This document shows positions 1 through 5,932 of a stretch of 6,335 nt of DNA, in pieces (within the stretch, counting starts at the first letter, position 1; every line of letters begins with the position of its first letter). A model generated the notes under the pieces. That model did not search any database, was not told the origin of the DNA, and saw only the letters and a list, made by a program, of their open reading frames with translations. Origin of the DNA: an uncultured Sphingomonas sp. (lineage in GTDB: Bacteria; Pseudomonadota; Alphaproteobacteria; Sphingomonadales; Sphingomonadaceae). The stretch spans positions 1 through 6,335 of the forward strand of contig CAMPIY010000105.1 of assembly GCA_946886645.1 (NCBI GenBank), written 5' to 3'. The position numbers and the translations under genes are program-made.

Positions 1-2
1 TC

Positions 3-617
3 CGCGACATGGTGCACAAGCGGGCCAATTGGGTGCTGAAGCTCGCCTCGCTCGACACCAAGCTGGCCGACGCGATCGTCGATGGCCTCAGGAAGCTGAC
101 CGCCGACATGCACACTGACCCGGCGCATCCGGTGCGCATCAAGATCGAGGAAGCGCTGGCGCAGCTGGCCAACGATCTCCAGACCAAGCCGGAAACCCGG
201 GAGCGGGTAGAGGCGATGAAGCTGGAGCTGCTCGAAAACCGGTCCGTGTCGCTGTGGCTCGACACGCTCTGGCAAAAGGGCCGCGAAGCGATGATCCGGG
301 CGGCCCGCAACCCTGACGCCGCGATGGCCGGAAAGCTGGGCGAGGTGCTGAAGTCGATGGGCCAGAGCCTGGAAAAGGACGCCCGGATGAAGGGCGCCAT
401 CAACCAATTCGCCCGCCGCGCCGTGTCCGGCATGGCCGCGAGCTACGGCTCCTCGATCGTCAAGCTGGTCAGCGAAACGGTGCGCGGGTGGGATGCGCAA
501 ACCATCACCAACCGCCTCGAATCCGCGGTCGGCCGCGATCTTCAATATATCCGCATCAACGGCACGCTGGTTGGCGGGCTGGTCGGATTGACGCTCCATG
601 CGTTGGACAATTTGTGA
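3..617 (+). CDS. DUF445 family protein, C-terminal part (5' end outside window)
   Basis: This is the C-terminal roughly 204 residues of a DUF445 (YjiN-like) protein. The frame is open to the left edge of the window. The first in-frame ATG, at 9, is probably an internal methionine, because family members are usually about 400 residues or more. The visible part is a long, charged, mostly helical region. It ends in the family's recognisable closing block, with the pattern [14 protein letters not shown], then [17 protein letters not shown], then a short hydrophobic Gly/Leu stretch ([13 protein letters not shown]) that looks like a C-terminal membrane helix. The function of the family is not established; it is membrane-associated in the homologs I know. 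The stop TGA (615-617) overlaps the GTG start of the next gene, which suggests translational coupling. The family call is from remembered similarity of the C-terminal block and is fairly sure. Confidence 0.88.
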   Translation, partial: RDMVHKRANWVLKLASLDTKLADAIVDGLRKLTADMHTDPAHPVRIKIEEALAQLANDLQTKPETRERVEAMKLELLENRSVSLWLDTLWQKGREAMIRAARNPDAAMAGKLGEVLKSMGQSLEKDARMKGAINQFARRAVSGMAASYGSSIVKLVSETVRGWDAQTITNRLESAVGRDLQYIRINGTLVGGLVGLTLHALDNL

Positions 618-1318
618 GCCTCGATGCCGATGAATTAGCCGAGATGGCGCGCAACCGCGGGCTGAAGCTTGTTCGCTCGCGAATTCGCACACCGGGGAAG
701 CGTGGTTTCGGCAGGTTCGGCCTTGAAAATGCCAAGGGCGATCCCGTGCTCGGCCTCGATGGCAAACGGCCCAGCGCCAGCGCAGAGGAGGTCGAGGCAT
801 TCCTGCGCAAGGCAACCGTATCGGACTGGGCAAAGTCGGCCGGCCAGCCCGCGCCCAAGCGCGCAGGCAAGCCCCGCAAGGCGCCGGAGCCTCCGCCGCC
901 GCCCAAGCCCGCCATCCGCGAGGCGAAAGCCGGCGACTCCAAGCGGATAGCGGAGCTCATCGCGCTGCTCGGCCACAAGACCACCGAGGCCGGCGTCCGC
1001 AAACGGTTGAAAGAGATCGAAGCCCCCACGCTCGTTGCCACACTGGGCAAGGAGATCGTAGGTTTATGCGGCCTGACGATCCAGAAGCACATCCATCGAG
1101 AAAAGCCGGTGGGCAGGATCACGATATTGGTGGTCGAGGAGCAGGCCCGCGGCCAGAACATCGGACGAATGCTAGTCGATCAGGCCGTCGAGCGCCTGAC
1201 CAGCGCCAAATGCGGAATGGTCGAGGTCACCAGCAACCGGCGCCTCAAGGAAGCGCATGCTTTCTACCGGCACCAGGGGTTCGAAGAAACCAGCCGGCGC
1301 TTCGTCCGCATTCTCTAA
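614..1318 (+). CDS. GNAT family N-acetyltransferase with basic N-terminal region
   Basis: This predicted 234-residue protein should transfer an acetyl group from acetyl-CoA to an unknown amine. The GNAT domain spans about residues 98-234. Motif A shows the acetyl-CoA pyrophosphate-binding signature RGQNIG (179-184) after the strand RITILVVEE. Motif B follows as [21 protein letters not shown] (about 203-223). Ahead of it lies a separate block of about 70 residues (a [18 protein letters not shown] segment), then a Pro/Lys/Arg-rich linker (about 80-99) with five consecutive prolines, so this looks like a two-part fusion. The GTG at 614 is preferred because it overlaps the upstream TGA as GTGA and keeps the N-terminal block whole. 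There is no clear Shine-Dalgarno, which fits coupled translation. The frame stays open upstream to 488, but that part overlaps the DUF445 gene. An ATG at 644 is a shorter alternative. The substrate cannot be predicted. Confidence 0.85.
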   Translation: MSLDADELAEMARNRGLKLVRSRIRTPGKRGFGRFGLENAKGDPVLGLDGKRPSASAEEVEAFLRKATVSDWAKSAGQPAPKRAGKPRKAPEPPPPPKPAIREAKAGDSKRIAELIALLGHKTTEAGVRKRLKEIEAPTLVATLGKEIVGLCGLTIQKHIHREKPVGRITILVVEEQARGQNIGRMLVDQAVERLTSAKCGMVEVTSNRRLKEAHAFYRHQGFEETSRRFVRIL

Positions 1319-1427
1319 TCCGCTCTTTGACTTCCGGCGTGGCAGGCCCCATCTTGCAATCATGGCAATTCATATCGCCTTTCGACGCTTCGTCGTCCAT
1401 TCGGGACAGATTCCCGCGCGAGTCTGA

Positions 1428-1456
1428 CCCCGGCCCCGCTACGGCTGGCGCCGGGG
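1428..1456 (+). repeat. GC-rich inverted repeat upstream of rnk
   Basis: CCCCGGC (1428-1434) is matched by GCCGGGG (1450-1456). Inside it a smaller CCG-CTA-CGG hairpin (1436-1444) can form. The repeat lies in the gap between the GNAT gene and rnk (1319-1492). No T-run follows on the + strand, so it is not a typical intrinsic terminator. It may end GNAT transcription weakly, fold in the rnk leader, or have no role. The rest of this gap shows a TTGACT at 1327-1332 but no convincing -10 element. Confidence 0.4.
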
Positions 1457-1492
1457 ATCGCTGACTATCAACCCAAGACTGAAGTGAGAAAC

Positions 1493-1912
1493 ATGTTGGA
1501 CGACGTCTTCACGGGCGGCGGTGCGCGCCCGCCCATCCATTTGACCGAGAGCGAGTCCGATATCGTCGGCAATCTGGCGCTTCGGGCGGAGCATAATCAT
1601 CCCGTCGTCGCGGCCATGCTGCTGGCGGAAATCGAGCGCGCGGAAATTCATGGCGACCATAATCTTCCCGAAGGAGTCGTGCGGCTTGGCGCCGAGGTCG
1701 ATTTCGTCGACGAGAAGAGCTGCCAACTGCGAACGGTGACGCTGGTGATGCCGGCGGAGGCCAATATTTCGATGGGGCGGATCTCGATCCTGACGCCTAT
1801 GGGCGCCGCGCTCTATGGGTTGTCGACCGGGCAGAGCATTGACTGGCCCGATCTCAGCGGCCACCCGCGCCGGATCCGCATCCTCGGTGTTCGCGGACCG
1901 AAGGTGGATTAG
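1493..1912 (+). CDS. rnk: Rnk-like RNA polymerase-binding regulator (GreA/GreB C-terminal domain)
   Basis: This is a predicted 139-residue cytoplasmic protein of the Rnk family, described as a regulator of nucleoside diphosphate kinase. Rnk is a GreA/GreB-like protein that binds RNA polymerase but has a short coiled-coil arm. Residues of about 15-55 form the N-terminal helical region ([14 protein letters not shown]..., then [13 protein letters not shown]). From about residue 60 to the end is the GreA/GreB-type domain, with the conserved block [22 protein letters not shown], which resembles E. coli Rnk ([20 protein letters not shown], from memory). The length is close to E. coli Rnk (about 136). 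The ATG at 1493 was chosen because the purine-rich GAAGTGAG (1481-1488) lies just upstream; an in-frame GTG at 1484 would start inside that site. The gene is convergent with murA and its TAG stop overlaps murA's stop. The paralog name is less certain than the family. Confidence 0.85.
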   Translation: MLDDVFTGGGARPPIHLTESESDIVGNLALRAEHNHPVVAAMLLAEIERAEIHGDHNLPEGVVRLGAEVDFVDEKSCQLRTVTLVMPAEANISMGRISILTPMGAALYGLSTGQSIDWPDLSGHPRRIRILGVRGPKVD

Positions 1913-3192
1913 CCCGCGCTCACCCGCTCGATCGTCGCCCCGACCGCGCTGAGCTTCTCCTCCAGCCGCTCATAGCCGCGATCGAGGTGATAGACGCGCA
2001 GCACTTCGGTCTCGCCCTCGGCGGCAAGGCCGGCGAGAACCAGGCTCATCGAAGCGCGCAGGTCGGTCGCCATCACTTGCGCGCCGGTAAGCCCGTTCAC
2101 ACCATGGACGATAGCCGAGCGGCCACGCACGTCGATATTGGCGCCCATGCGGCGAAGCTCGGGTACGTGCATGTAGCGGTTCTCGAAGATCGTCTCCTCG
2201 AGAAAGCTTTCGCCCTGCGCCATGCACAACATCGCCATGAACTGCGCCTGCATATCGGTCGGGAAGCCCGGATAGGGCGCGGTGGAGATGGCAAGCGGCT
2301 TGAGCCCGCCATTGGCGCTAACCTTCATGCCCTTGTCCGTCGTCTCGATATCGAGCCCCGCTGCATCGAGGGCGTTGGTGATCGCCAGCATGTCCGACGG
2401 CTTGGCCCCGACCAGTTCGATCGAGCCGCCGGTGATCCCCGCCGCGCAGGCATAGCTGCCCGCCTCGATCCGGTCGGGCATGACCGAATAGGTGCAGCCG
2501 TTTAGCCCTTCGACGCCGTCGATGATGAGGTGAGAGCTGCCGATGCCCTCAATTTTCGCGCCCATCGCGACCAGCAGGTTGCACAGGTCGACGATTTCCG
2601 GCTCGCGCGCAGCGTTGAACAGCTGGGAACGGCCGGTCGCGAGAACCGCCGCCATCAGGGCATTTTCGGTCGCCCCGACTGAAACGACGGGGAAGCTGTA
2701 ATCGCCACCCGGCAGCCGGCCCTTCGGCGCGGTCGCTTTCACATAGCCCGCCGCCAGCTCGATCTCCGCACCCAGGCATTCCAGCGCCTTCAGGTGAAGA
2801 TCGATCGGCCGATCGCCGATCGCGCAGCCGCCCGGCAGCGAGACCGTCGATTCGCCAGCACGGGCCAGCATCGGGCCCAGCACCAGGATCGAGGCGCGCA
2901 TCTTGCGCACCATGTCGTAGGGTGCGACGGTCGAGGCGATCTCGCTCGCCTCCAGCGTCATGCTCCGCCCTGTCTCGCCCTTCTTCACGCCCGCGACCTT
3001 GGTCGAGACGCCGAGCTGGTTGAGCAAGTGGGAGAAATTGTCGACGTCGGCCAACCGCGGTAGGTTCGCCAGTGTCAGCTTCTCATCGGTGAGCAGCGCG
3101 CAGGGAAGCAGCGTCAGAGCGCTATTCTTGGCCCCTGAGATCGGGATTGTGCCTTCGAGGCGTTTCCCGCCGGTGATGCGAATGGAGTCCAT
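1909..3192 (-). CDS. murA: UDP-N-acetylglucosamine 1-carboxyvinyltransferase (MurA)
   Basis: MurA is the cytoplasmic enzyme that moves enolpyruvate from phosphoenolpyruvate to UDP-N-acetylglucosamine, the first committed step of peptidoglycan synthesis. The 427-residue product is full length (E. coli has 419) and is clear along its whole length as an EPSP synthase-type fold. Visible active-site residues are Lys22-Asn23 (SGAKNSAL), Arg99 (KMRAS), Cys123 in the loop GGCAIGDRP (equivalent to E. coli Cys115, the fosfomycin target), Arg128, Asp313 ([10 protein letters not shown]) and Arg405 ([10 protein letters not shown]). Because the catalytic residue is Cys rather than Asp, the enzyme is predicted to be fosfomycin-sensitive at target level. 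The ATG at 3192 aligns with the usual MurA N-terminus. No Shine-Dalgarno is evident; a perfect 7-bp hairpin sits 3 bases upstream. clpS lies 38 bases upstream in the same direction, so the two are probably co-transcribed. The 3' end overlaps rnk by 4 bases, tail to tail. Confidence 0.98.
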   Translation of the reverse strand: MDSIRITGGKRLEGTIPISGAKNSALTLLPCALLTDEKLTLANLPRLADVDNFSHLLNQLGVSTKVAGVKKGETGRSMTLEASEIASTVAPYDMVRKMRASILVLGPMLARAGESTVSLPGGCAIGDRPIDLHLKALECLGAEIELAAGYVKATAPKGRLPGGDYSFPVVSVGATENALMAAVLATGRSQLFNAAREPEIVDLCNLLVAMGAKIEGIGSSHLIIDGVEGLNGCTYSVMPDRIEAGSYACAAGITGGSIELVGAKPSDMLAITNALDAAGLDIETTDKGMKVSANGGLKPLAISTAPYPGFPTDMQAQFMAMLCMAQGESFLEETIFENRYMHVPELRRMGANIDVRGRSAIVHGVNGLTGAQVMATDLRASMSLVLAGLAAEGETEVLRVYHLDRGYERLEEKLSAVGATIERVSAG

Positions 3193-3195
3193 TGA

Positions 3196-3215
3196 CGCGC
3201 TTTAGCGCAAGCGCG
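3196..3215 (-). promoter_or_regulatory. Stem-loop immediately upstream of the murA start
   Basis: CGCGCTT (3196-3202) and AAGCGCG (3209-3215) are perfect inverted copies around a 6-base loop. They lie in the 38-base gap between clpS and murA. In the murA mRNA the hairpin would end 3 bases before the AUG, where a ribosome-binding site would normally be. No U-run follows, so it is not a standard terminator. It may affect murA initiation or mRNA processing. The structure is seen in the sequence; the role is inferred. Confidence 0.5.
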
Positions 3216-3230
3216 GGGACTCACAAGCGG

Positions 3231-3566
3231 TCAGGCTTTCTCCAGCGTGCACTGAAGCGGATGCTGGTTCTCGCGGGCGAAATCGATCACCTGGGCGACC
3301 TTCGTCTCCGCCACCTCGTAAGTGAACACGCCGCACACCGCGACGCCCTGCTGGTGGACCTGGAGCATGACGCGGGTCGCATCCTCGATATCCATCGAGA
3401 AATAGCGCTGCAGGATAAGGACGACGAACTCCATCGGAGTATAATCGTCGTTCAGCATCAGCACTTTGTAATTGCTGGGCTTCTTGGTCTTGGGCCGGGT
3501 GCGCGTAACGACGCCGGTCTCGATCTCGTCGAGTCCGTCGCCACGGTCCGGCTCGTTACCGGCCAT
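3231..3566 (-). CDS. clpS: ClpS, ATP-dependent Clp protease adaptor
   Basis: ClpS binds N-degron substrates (N-terminal Leu, Phe, Tyr, Trp) and delivers them to the ClpA ATPase of ClpAP. With the ATG at 3566 the product is 111 residues, a normal size. Residues 1-30 form a flexible tail rich in Asp, Glu, Arg and Lys. The core then carries [14 protein letters not shown] (about 35-49), VHQQG (70-74), [13 protein letters not shown] (about 78-90) and the end block [10 protein letters not shown]. The pocket residues Asn39, Asp40, Thr43, Met45 and His71 correspond to E. coli Asn34, Asp35, Thr38, Met40 and His66, so the type-1 N-degron pocket is intact. An upstream in-frame ATG at 3587 would add 21 residues, and the frame stays open to a TTG at 3641. 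3566 is preferred because the likely promoter leaves no leader for the others. None of the starts has a clear Shine-Dalgarno. murA follows 38 bases downstream. Confidence 0.95.
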   Translation of the reverse strand: MAGNEPDRGDGLDEIETGVVTRTRPKTKKPSNYKVLMLNDDYTPMEFVVLILQRYFSMDIEDATRVMLQVHQQGVAVCGVFTYEVAETKVAQVIDFARENQHPLQCTLEKA

Positions 3567-3596
3567 CAGAATCAAGTCATCGATCATGCGCAGCCT

Positions 3597-3626
3597 AAAA
3601 TATGGCAACGCCAATAGTTCCCGCAA
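3597..3626 (-). promoter_or_regulatory. Possible sigma70-type promoter for clpS (and murA)
   Basis: On the - strand, TTGCGG (3621-3626) resembles a -35 box. An AT-rich CATATTTT (3597-3604) offers -10 boxes with spacing of 16 (CATATT) or 18 (TATTTT). It lies between the phasin terminator and clpS, where an independent promoter is expected. Transcription would begin near 3590, giving a leader of about 25 bases to the ATG at 3566. The match to consensus is modest. Confidence 0.4.
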
Positions 3627-3649
3627 GGTGCGACGCTCCAACTGTCCCG

Positions 3650-3692
3650 AAAAGAAAAGCGGCCGCCCCTAACAAACGCTAGGGACGGCCGC
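3650..3692 (-). terminator. Intrinsic terminator downstream of the phasin gene
   Basis: On the - strand a 13-base-pair GC-rich stem pairs GCGGCCGTCCCTA (3692-3680) with TAGGGGCGGCCGC (3671-3659), with a single G-U wobble. The loop is 8 bases (3672-3679), and the T-rich run TTTTCTTTT (3658-3650) follows directly. This is a textbook Rho-independent terminator about 30 bases after the phasin stop codon. It separates phasin from clpS-murA. On the + strand there is no T-run after the stem, so it should act in the - direction only. Confidence 0.93.
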
Positions 3693-3723
3693 GAACAGGG
3701 TTGCCTAATCAGGAGGGGAGAGG

Positions 3724-4461
3724 TCAGGCAACCAGATCGTTGAAGCGCTCGGCATTGACGCTGGCGCGGTTCTGGAGCGGCTGGGCCGCTTCACCGGCGA
3801 GCTTCACGACGCGCTCGGTCAGCTTCGAGCTTTCGGCGACGAAGCGGTCGAACGAAGCGCGGGCCAGTTCCGACTGGATCTGGAAGAACTCGGTCGGCGA
3901 CTTGGCTTCGGCCAGGGTCTTCACCGCGTCCGAGGCCTGCTCGATGCCCTCACGGCCCGATGCGAGCACGTCCTGGCCGATCGACTTGGCGCCGGTGGCG
4001 GCGATACGGCCGGCCTCGACCAGCGCTTCGACATTCGCCTTGGCGAGGTCGGTGAACTCTTCCGCGGTCTTCTGCGACTTGGCGGCGAACTTCTGGCCAC
4101 GCTCGCCGGCTTCGGCGATCAGGTCCTGATAACGGTCTGCGCCCGGAAGCTGGAAACCAGCGAACAGCTTGTTGAAATCATAGGTCATGGTCTTGGTCCC
4201 TTCGATCTTGTTGGCGGTCGACGCGGTTGCCGCCTTGGCCACGCGGCGAACGGTCTTGGCCGCACGCTTGTTGTTCTTCTTCACGGCGGCGACGACCTTG
4301 GCCGGCGCCTGGCGGACGCGGCGGGCGCGAACCGTCTTCTTGGCCTTCTCAACCGGAGCGGCCACGGCTGCTTCCACCTTCTTCACGACAGTCTCGGCCG
4401 GCGCCTTGACGGCCTCGACAGCGGCATCAACCTTGGTCTCGTTCTTGATTTCGTCAGCCAC
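3724..4461 (-). CDS. Phasin family protein with Lys/Ala-rich N-terminal extension
   Basis: Phasins coat intracellular polyhydroxyalkanoate (PHA) granules. The 245-residue product has two parts. Residues 1-91 form an Ala/Lys/Val-rich extension. Within it, residues 41-76 hold 15 Lys or Arg and no Asp or Glu, which looks histone-like. Residues 92-245 form the phasin domain, an amphipathic all-helical region with the typical patterns AKANVEALVEAGRIAATGAKSIGQ, SPTEFFQIQSELARASFD and a final LQNRASVNAERF segment. The GTG at 4461 is chosen because AAAGGAG (4474-4468) lies 6 bases upstream, a strong ribosome-binding site. An in-frame ATG at 4488 would lie upstream of that site and near the predicted transcription start. 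A second Met (residue 92, codon 4188-4186) also has an AAGGGA 8 bases upstream, so a 154-residue short form is possible. The gene has its own promoter and terminator and is monocistronic. No PHA synthase is in the window, so PHA binding is inferred from family; some phasin-family proteins serve other roles. Confidence 0.92.
   Translation of the reverse strand: MADEIKNETKVDAAVEAVKAPAETVVKKVEAAVAAPVEKAKKTVRARRVRQAPAKVVAAVKKNNKRAAKTVRRVAKAATASTANKIEGTKTMTYDFNKLFAGFQLPGADRYQDLIAEAGERGQKFAAKSQKTAEEFTDLAKANVEALVEAGRIAATGAKSIGQDVLASGREGIEQASDAVKTLAEAKSPTEFFQIQSELARASFDRFVAESSKLTERVVKLAGEAAQPLQNRASVNAERFNDLVA
4196..4203 (-). promoter_or_regulatory. Possible internal ribosome-binding site within the phasin gene
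   Basis: On the - strand GAAGGGAC (4203-4196) contains AAGGGA 8 bases before the in-frame ATG at 4188 (phasin Met92). That Met is exactly where the conserved phasin domain begins (MTYDFNKLF). The site could drive a short phasin of 154 residues that lacks the basic extension. It could equally be chance, or a relic of an ancestral start. Confidence 0.4.
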
Positions 4462-4467
4462 GTGAAA

Positions 4468-4474
4468 CTCCTTT
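4468..4474 (-). promoter_or_regulatory. Strong Shine-Dalgarno fixing the phasin GTG start
   Basis: AAAGGAG on the - strand lies 6 bases upstream of the GTG at 4461. It is the best ribosome-binding site in the window and decides the start against the upstream in-frame ATG at 4488. It suggests high expression, as expected for an abundant granule coat protein. Confidence 0.85.
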
Positions 4475-4476
4475 GC

Positions 4477-4532
4477 TGCAATGCACAATAATGCAGCGCA
4501 GCATCGATTTCAAGCATTTTTTGTGCGGTGCA
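4477..4532 (-). promoter_or_regulatory. Cluster of three TGC-N3-GCA sites (candidate PhaR operators)
   Basis: Three copies of the palindromic pattern TGC-N3-GCA are present: TGCAATGCA (4477-4485), TGCAGCGCA (4492-4500) and TGCGGTGCA (4524-4532). The first two flank the -10 box of the phasin promoter; the third lies upstream of its -35 box and is part of the larger inverted repeat TTGTGC-GGT-GCACAA (4521-4535). Alphaproteobacterial PhaR repressors are known to bind TGC-rich sites of the CTGC-N3/4-GCAG type near phasin promoters and to be released by PHA. The match here is by pattern only. No phaR gene is in the window. Confidence 0.6.
4485..4513 (-). promoter_or_regulatory. Sigma70-type promoter of the phasin gene
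   Basis: On the - strand TTGAAA (4513-4508) is followed, after exactly 17 bases, by TATTGT (4490-4485). These are near-consensus -35 and -10 boxes with optimal spacing. Transcription would start near 4478, giving a leader of about 17 bases that contains the Shine-Dalgarno. Possible operator sites overlap and flank it. Confidence 0.7.
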
Positions 4533-4586
4533 CAATGAAATTTTCAGCGGCTTGACGCGGGCGCGGCGCACAGGGCAAGTGCGGCC

Positions 4587-5243
4587 ATGGTTTCTTCCCC
4601 CACCGGCCCTGCCGATCGAGGCCGCCGCGGCCTCCTCATCGTCCTCTCGTCGCCATCGGGTGCGGGCAAATCGACCATCAGCCGGAAACTGATGGAGGGA
4701 GATTCCAACATTACCATGTCGATCAGCGCGACGACCCGCCCCATGCGGCCGGGCGAAACCGCCGACGTCGATTATCATTTCGTCGACGACGATCAATTCC
4801 AGCACCTTGTGGATTCGGACGAGCTGGCCGAATGGGCCTATGTCTTCGGCTATCGCTACGGCAGCCCGAAAGAGCCGATCAAGGAAGCGCTCAAGGACGG
4901 GCGCGACACGTTGTTCGACATCGACTGGCAGGGCACGCAGCAGCTCGAATATGCCTTCCGGACCGACCTGGTGCGCATCTTCATCCTGCCCCCCTCAATG
5001 GCTGAACTTGAGCGCCGGCTGGAAGACCGTGGAACCGACGGCGAGGAAGTCATCAAGTTCCGCATGCTCCGCGCCGCGGCCGAGATCGGCCACTGGGCGG
5101 AATATGACTATGTCCTGATCAACGACGATGTGGAGAGGTGCACCGAAGCCGTCCGCGCCATCGTCGCGGCCGAGCGCCTGCGACGCGAGCGGCAGCCCTA
5201 TCTCCTCGATTTCGTCCGCGAGCTGGTGGAAAAACCCAACTAA
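4587..5243 (+). CDS. gmk: Guanylate kinase
   Basis: Guanylate kinase is the cytoplasmic enzyme that phosphorylates GMP to GDP with ATP, an essential step in making GTP and dGTP and in recycling cyclic GMP-type nucleotides. The 218-residue product is a normal length for the family. The P-loop SGAGKST is at residues 24-30. The GMP-binding signature SATTRPMRPGE..DVDYHF spans about 47-65. The substrate-binding segment EWAYVFGYRYGSPK (about 82-95), the DIDWQG block (111-116) and the lid Arg region (RRLEDRGTD.EEVIKFR, about 143-159) are all present. The ATG at 4587 leaves a short, variable tail of about 14 residues before the first strand. The upstream purine stretch AGGGCAAG is only a moderate ribosome-binding site. 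The gene is divergent from phasin across a 125-base gap. Its TAA stop overlaps the TAG of the ATP12 gene tail to tail. No clear promoter was seen for it. Confidence 0.98.
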   Translation: MVSSPTGPADRGRRGLLIVLSSPSGAGKSTISRKLMEGDSNITMSISATTRPMRPGETADVDYHFVDDDQFQHLVDSDELAEWAYVFGYRYGSPKEPIKEALKDGRDTLFDIDWQGTQQLEYAFRTDLVRIFILPPSMAELERRLEDRGTDGEEVIKFRMLRAAAEIGHWAEYDYVLINDDVERCTEAVRAIVAAERLRRERQPYLLDFVRELVEKPN

Positions 5244-5932
5244 TCGAGCAGTTCGAGGAAACGCGCACCGGCCAGGAAGTCGCGCCGCCGCGCGTCCAGC
5301 GCGGCCTCCGCTTCGGCGTCCGCTCCCCACTGCTCCATCTGCCAACGATCGTCGAGGCTGACGGCTTCCCAGGCTTCGGTCGCGGGCATCATCTTCTCCA
5401 GCACTGCCAGCCCGGCCACCAGCGAGCCGCCGATCGTCACCAGCGGTGACAGGCCGGCGAGACGAAAAGCATCGAGCATGGCTACCGCATGACCGAGTTT
5501 GCGAACCGTCTCCTCAGGCTGTGGGACGTGCATGACCCCGCTGCAGGTCGCGAAATCGACGTCGTAGCGACGCCGAGCCCAGCCCAGCAGGGCGTCCCAG
5601 CTCTCTGTTTGGCGCTTGACCAACGTTTCCGGGCCTTCAGCGCGGTAGCAGGTGAGGTCGCTCTCGCCGTACCGCGCGAGGCCGGCAGCAAATGCATCCT
5701 TGTCGGACGCCACCCGGTCGATCGCGGCATTGGCGAGGCCGGTAAGGGGCATCGTGCGCGGATCGACCTCTTCAGGGGAATCGTTCCATTCGGCCGCAAT
5801 CGCTTCGGCCAAGGCAGAGGTCGGCACGGCCAGTTCGGCCCTTGCTGGAGTCTTGACCGGGCGGCCGTCCAGCTCGACCGCATAGCCACGATCCATCTCG
5901 ACCGCAGCGGCCGACTTCCAGAATCGCTTCAC
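5240..5932 (-). CDS. ATP12-family F1-ATPase assembly chaperone
   Basis: ATP12 proteins bind the alpha subunit of F1-ATPase during assembly. They occur in mitochondria and in alphaproteobacteria. The 230-residue product fits the bacterial members. Recognisable blocks are the N-terminal KRFWKSAAAVEMDRGYAVELDGRPVKTPAR (about residues 2-31), the VPTSALAEAIAAEW segment, DPRTMPLTGLANAAIDRV (about 57-74), a YGESDLTCYRAEGPETLVKRQ segment (about 88-108) with WDALLGWA, and a C-terminal region with Gly/Ala-rich helices ending at AGARFLELLD. The GTG at 5932 matches the conserved N-terminus and overlaps the TGA of the upstream small membrane gene as GTGA. The same frame stays open upstream to 6217, but that part overlaps two genes and has no family features. 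It is the last gene of the HAD-membrane protein-ATP12 operon. The family is confident; the role in this organism is inferred from homologs. Confidence 0.93.
   Translation of the reverse strand: MKRFWKSAAAVEMDRGYAVELDGRPVKTPARAELAVPTSALAEAIAAEWNDSPEEVDPRTMPLTGLANAAIDRVASDKDAFAAGLARYGESDLTCYRAEGPETLVKRQTESWDALLGWARRRYDVDFATCSGVMHVPQPEETVRKLGHAVAMLDAFRLAGLSPLVTIGGSLVAGLAVLEKMMPATEAWEAVSLDDRWQMEQWGADAEAEAALDARRRDFLAGARFLELLD

Noticed and set aside
556..1161. 201-codon open frame on the - strand across the GNAT gene
   Set aside because: It lies opposite a clear GNAT gene, its translation has no recognisable domain, and long antisense frames are expected in DNA this rich in GC.
1327..1355. TTGACT with CATCTT as a promoter for rnk
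   Set aside because: The -35 is fair but the -10 is poor, and the site is more than 130 bases from the start codon. Not strong enough to annotate.
1383..1395. Small inverted repeat CGACG-CTT-CGTCG before rnk
   Set aside because: The stem is only 5 bp with a 3-base loop and no T-run; such repeats arise often by chance in GC-rich DNA.
3567..3641. N-terminal extension of ClpS from an ATG at 3587 or a TTG at 3641
   Set aside because: The TTG lies upstream of the probable promoter, and the ATG at 3587 would be almost leaderless. The 111-residue form has the usual family length. The choice between 3566 and 3587 is not fully settled.
4552..4580. TTGACG as a -35 box for gmk
   Set aside because: No AT-rich -10 sequence is found 16-18 bases downstream; the stretch is nearly all G and C.
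4383..4805. 140-codon open frame on the - strand across the phasin-gmk gap
   Set aside because: It is out of frame with phasin, runs antisense to gmk, covers the phasin promoter and shows no family features.
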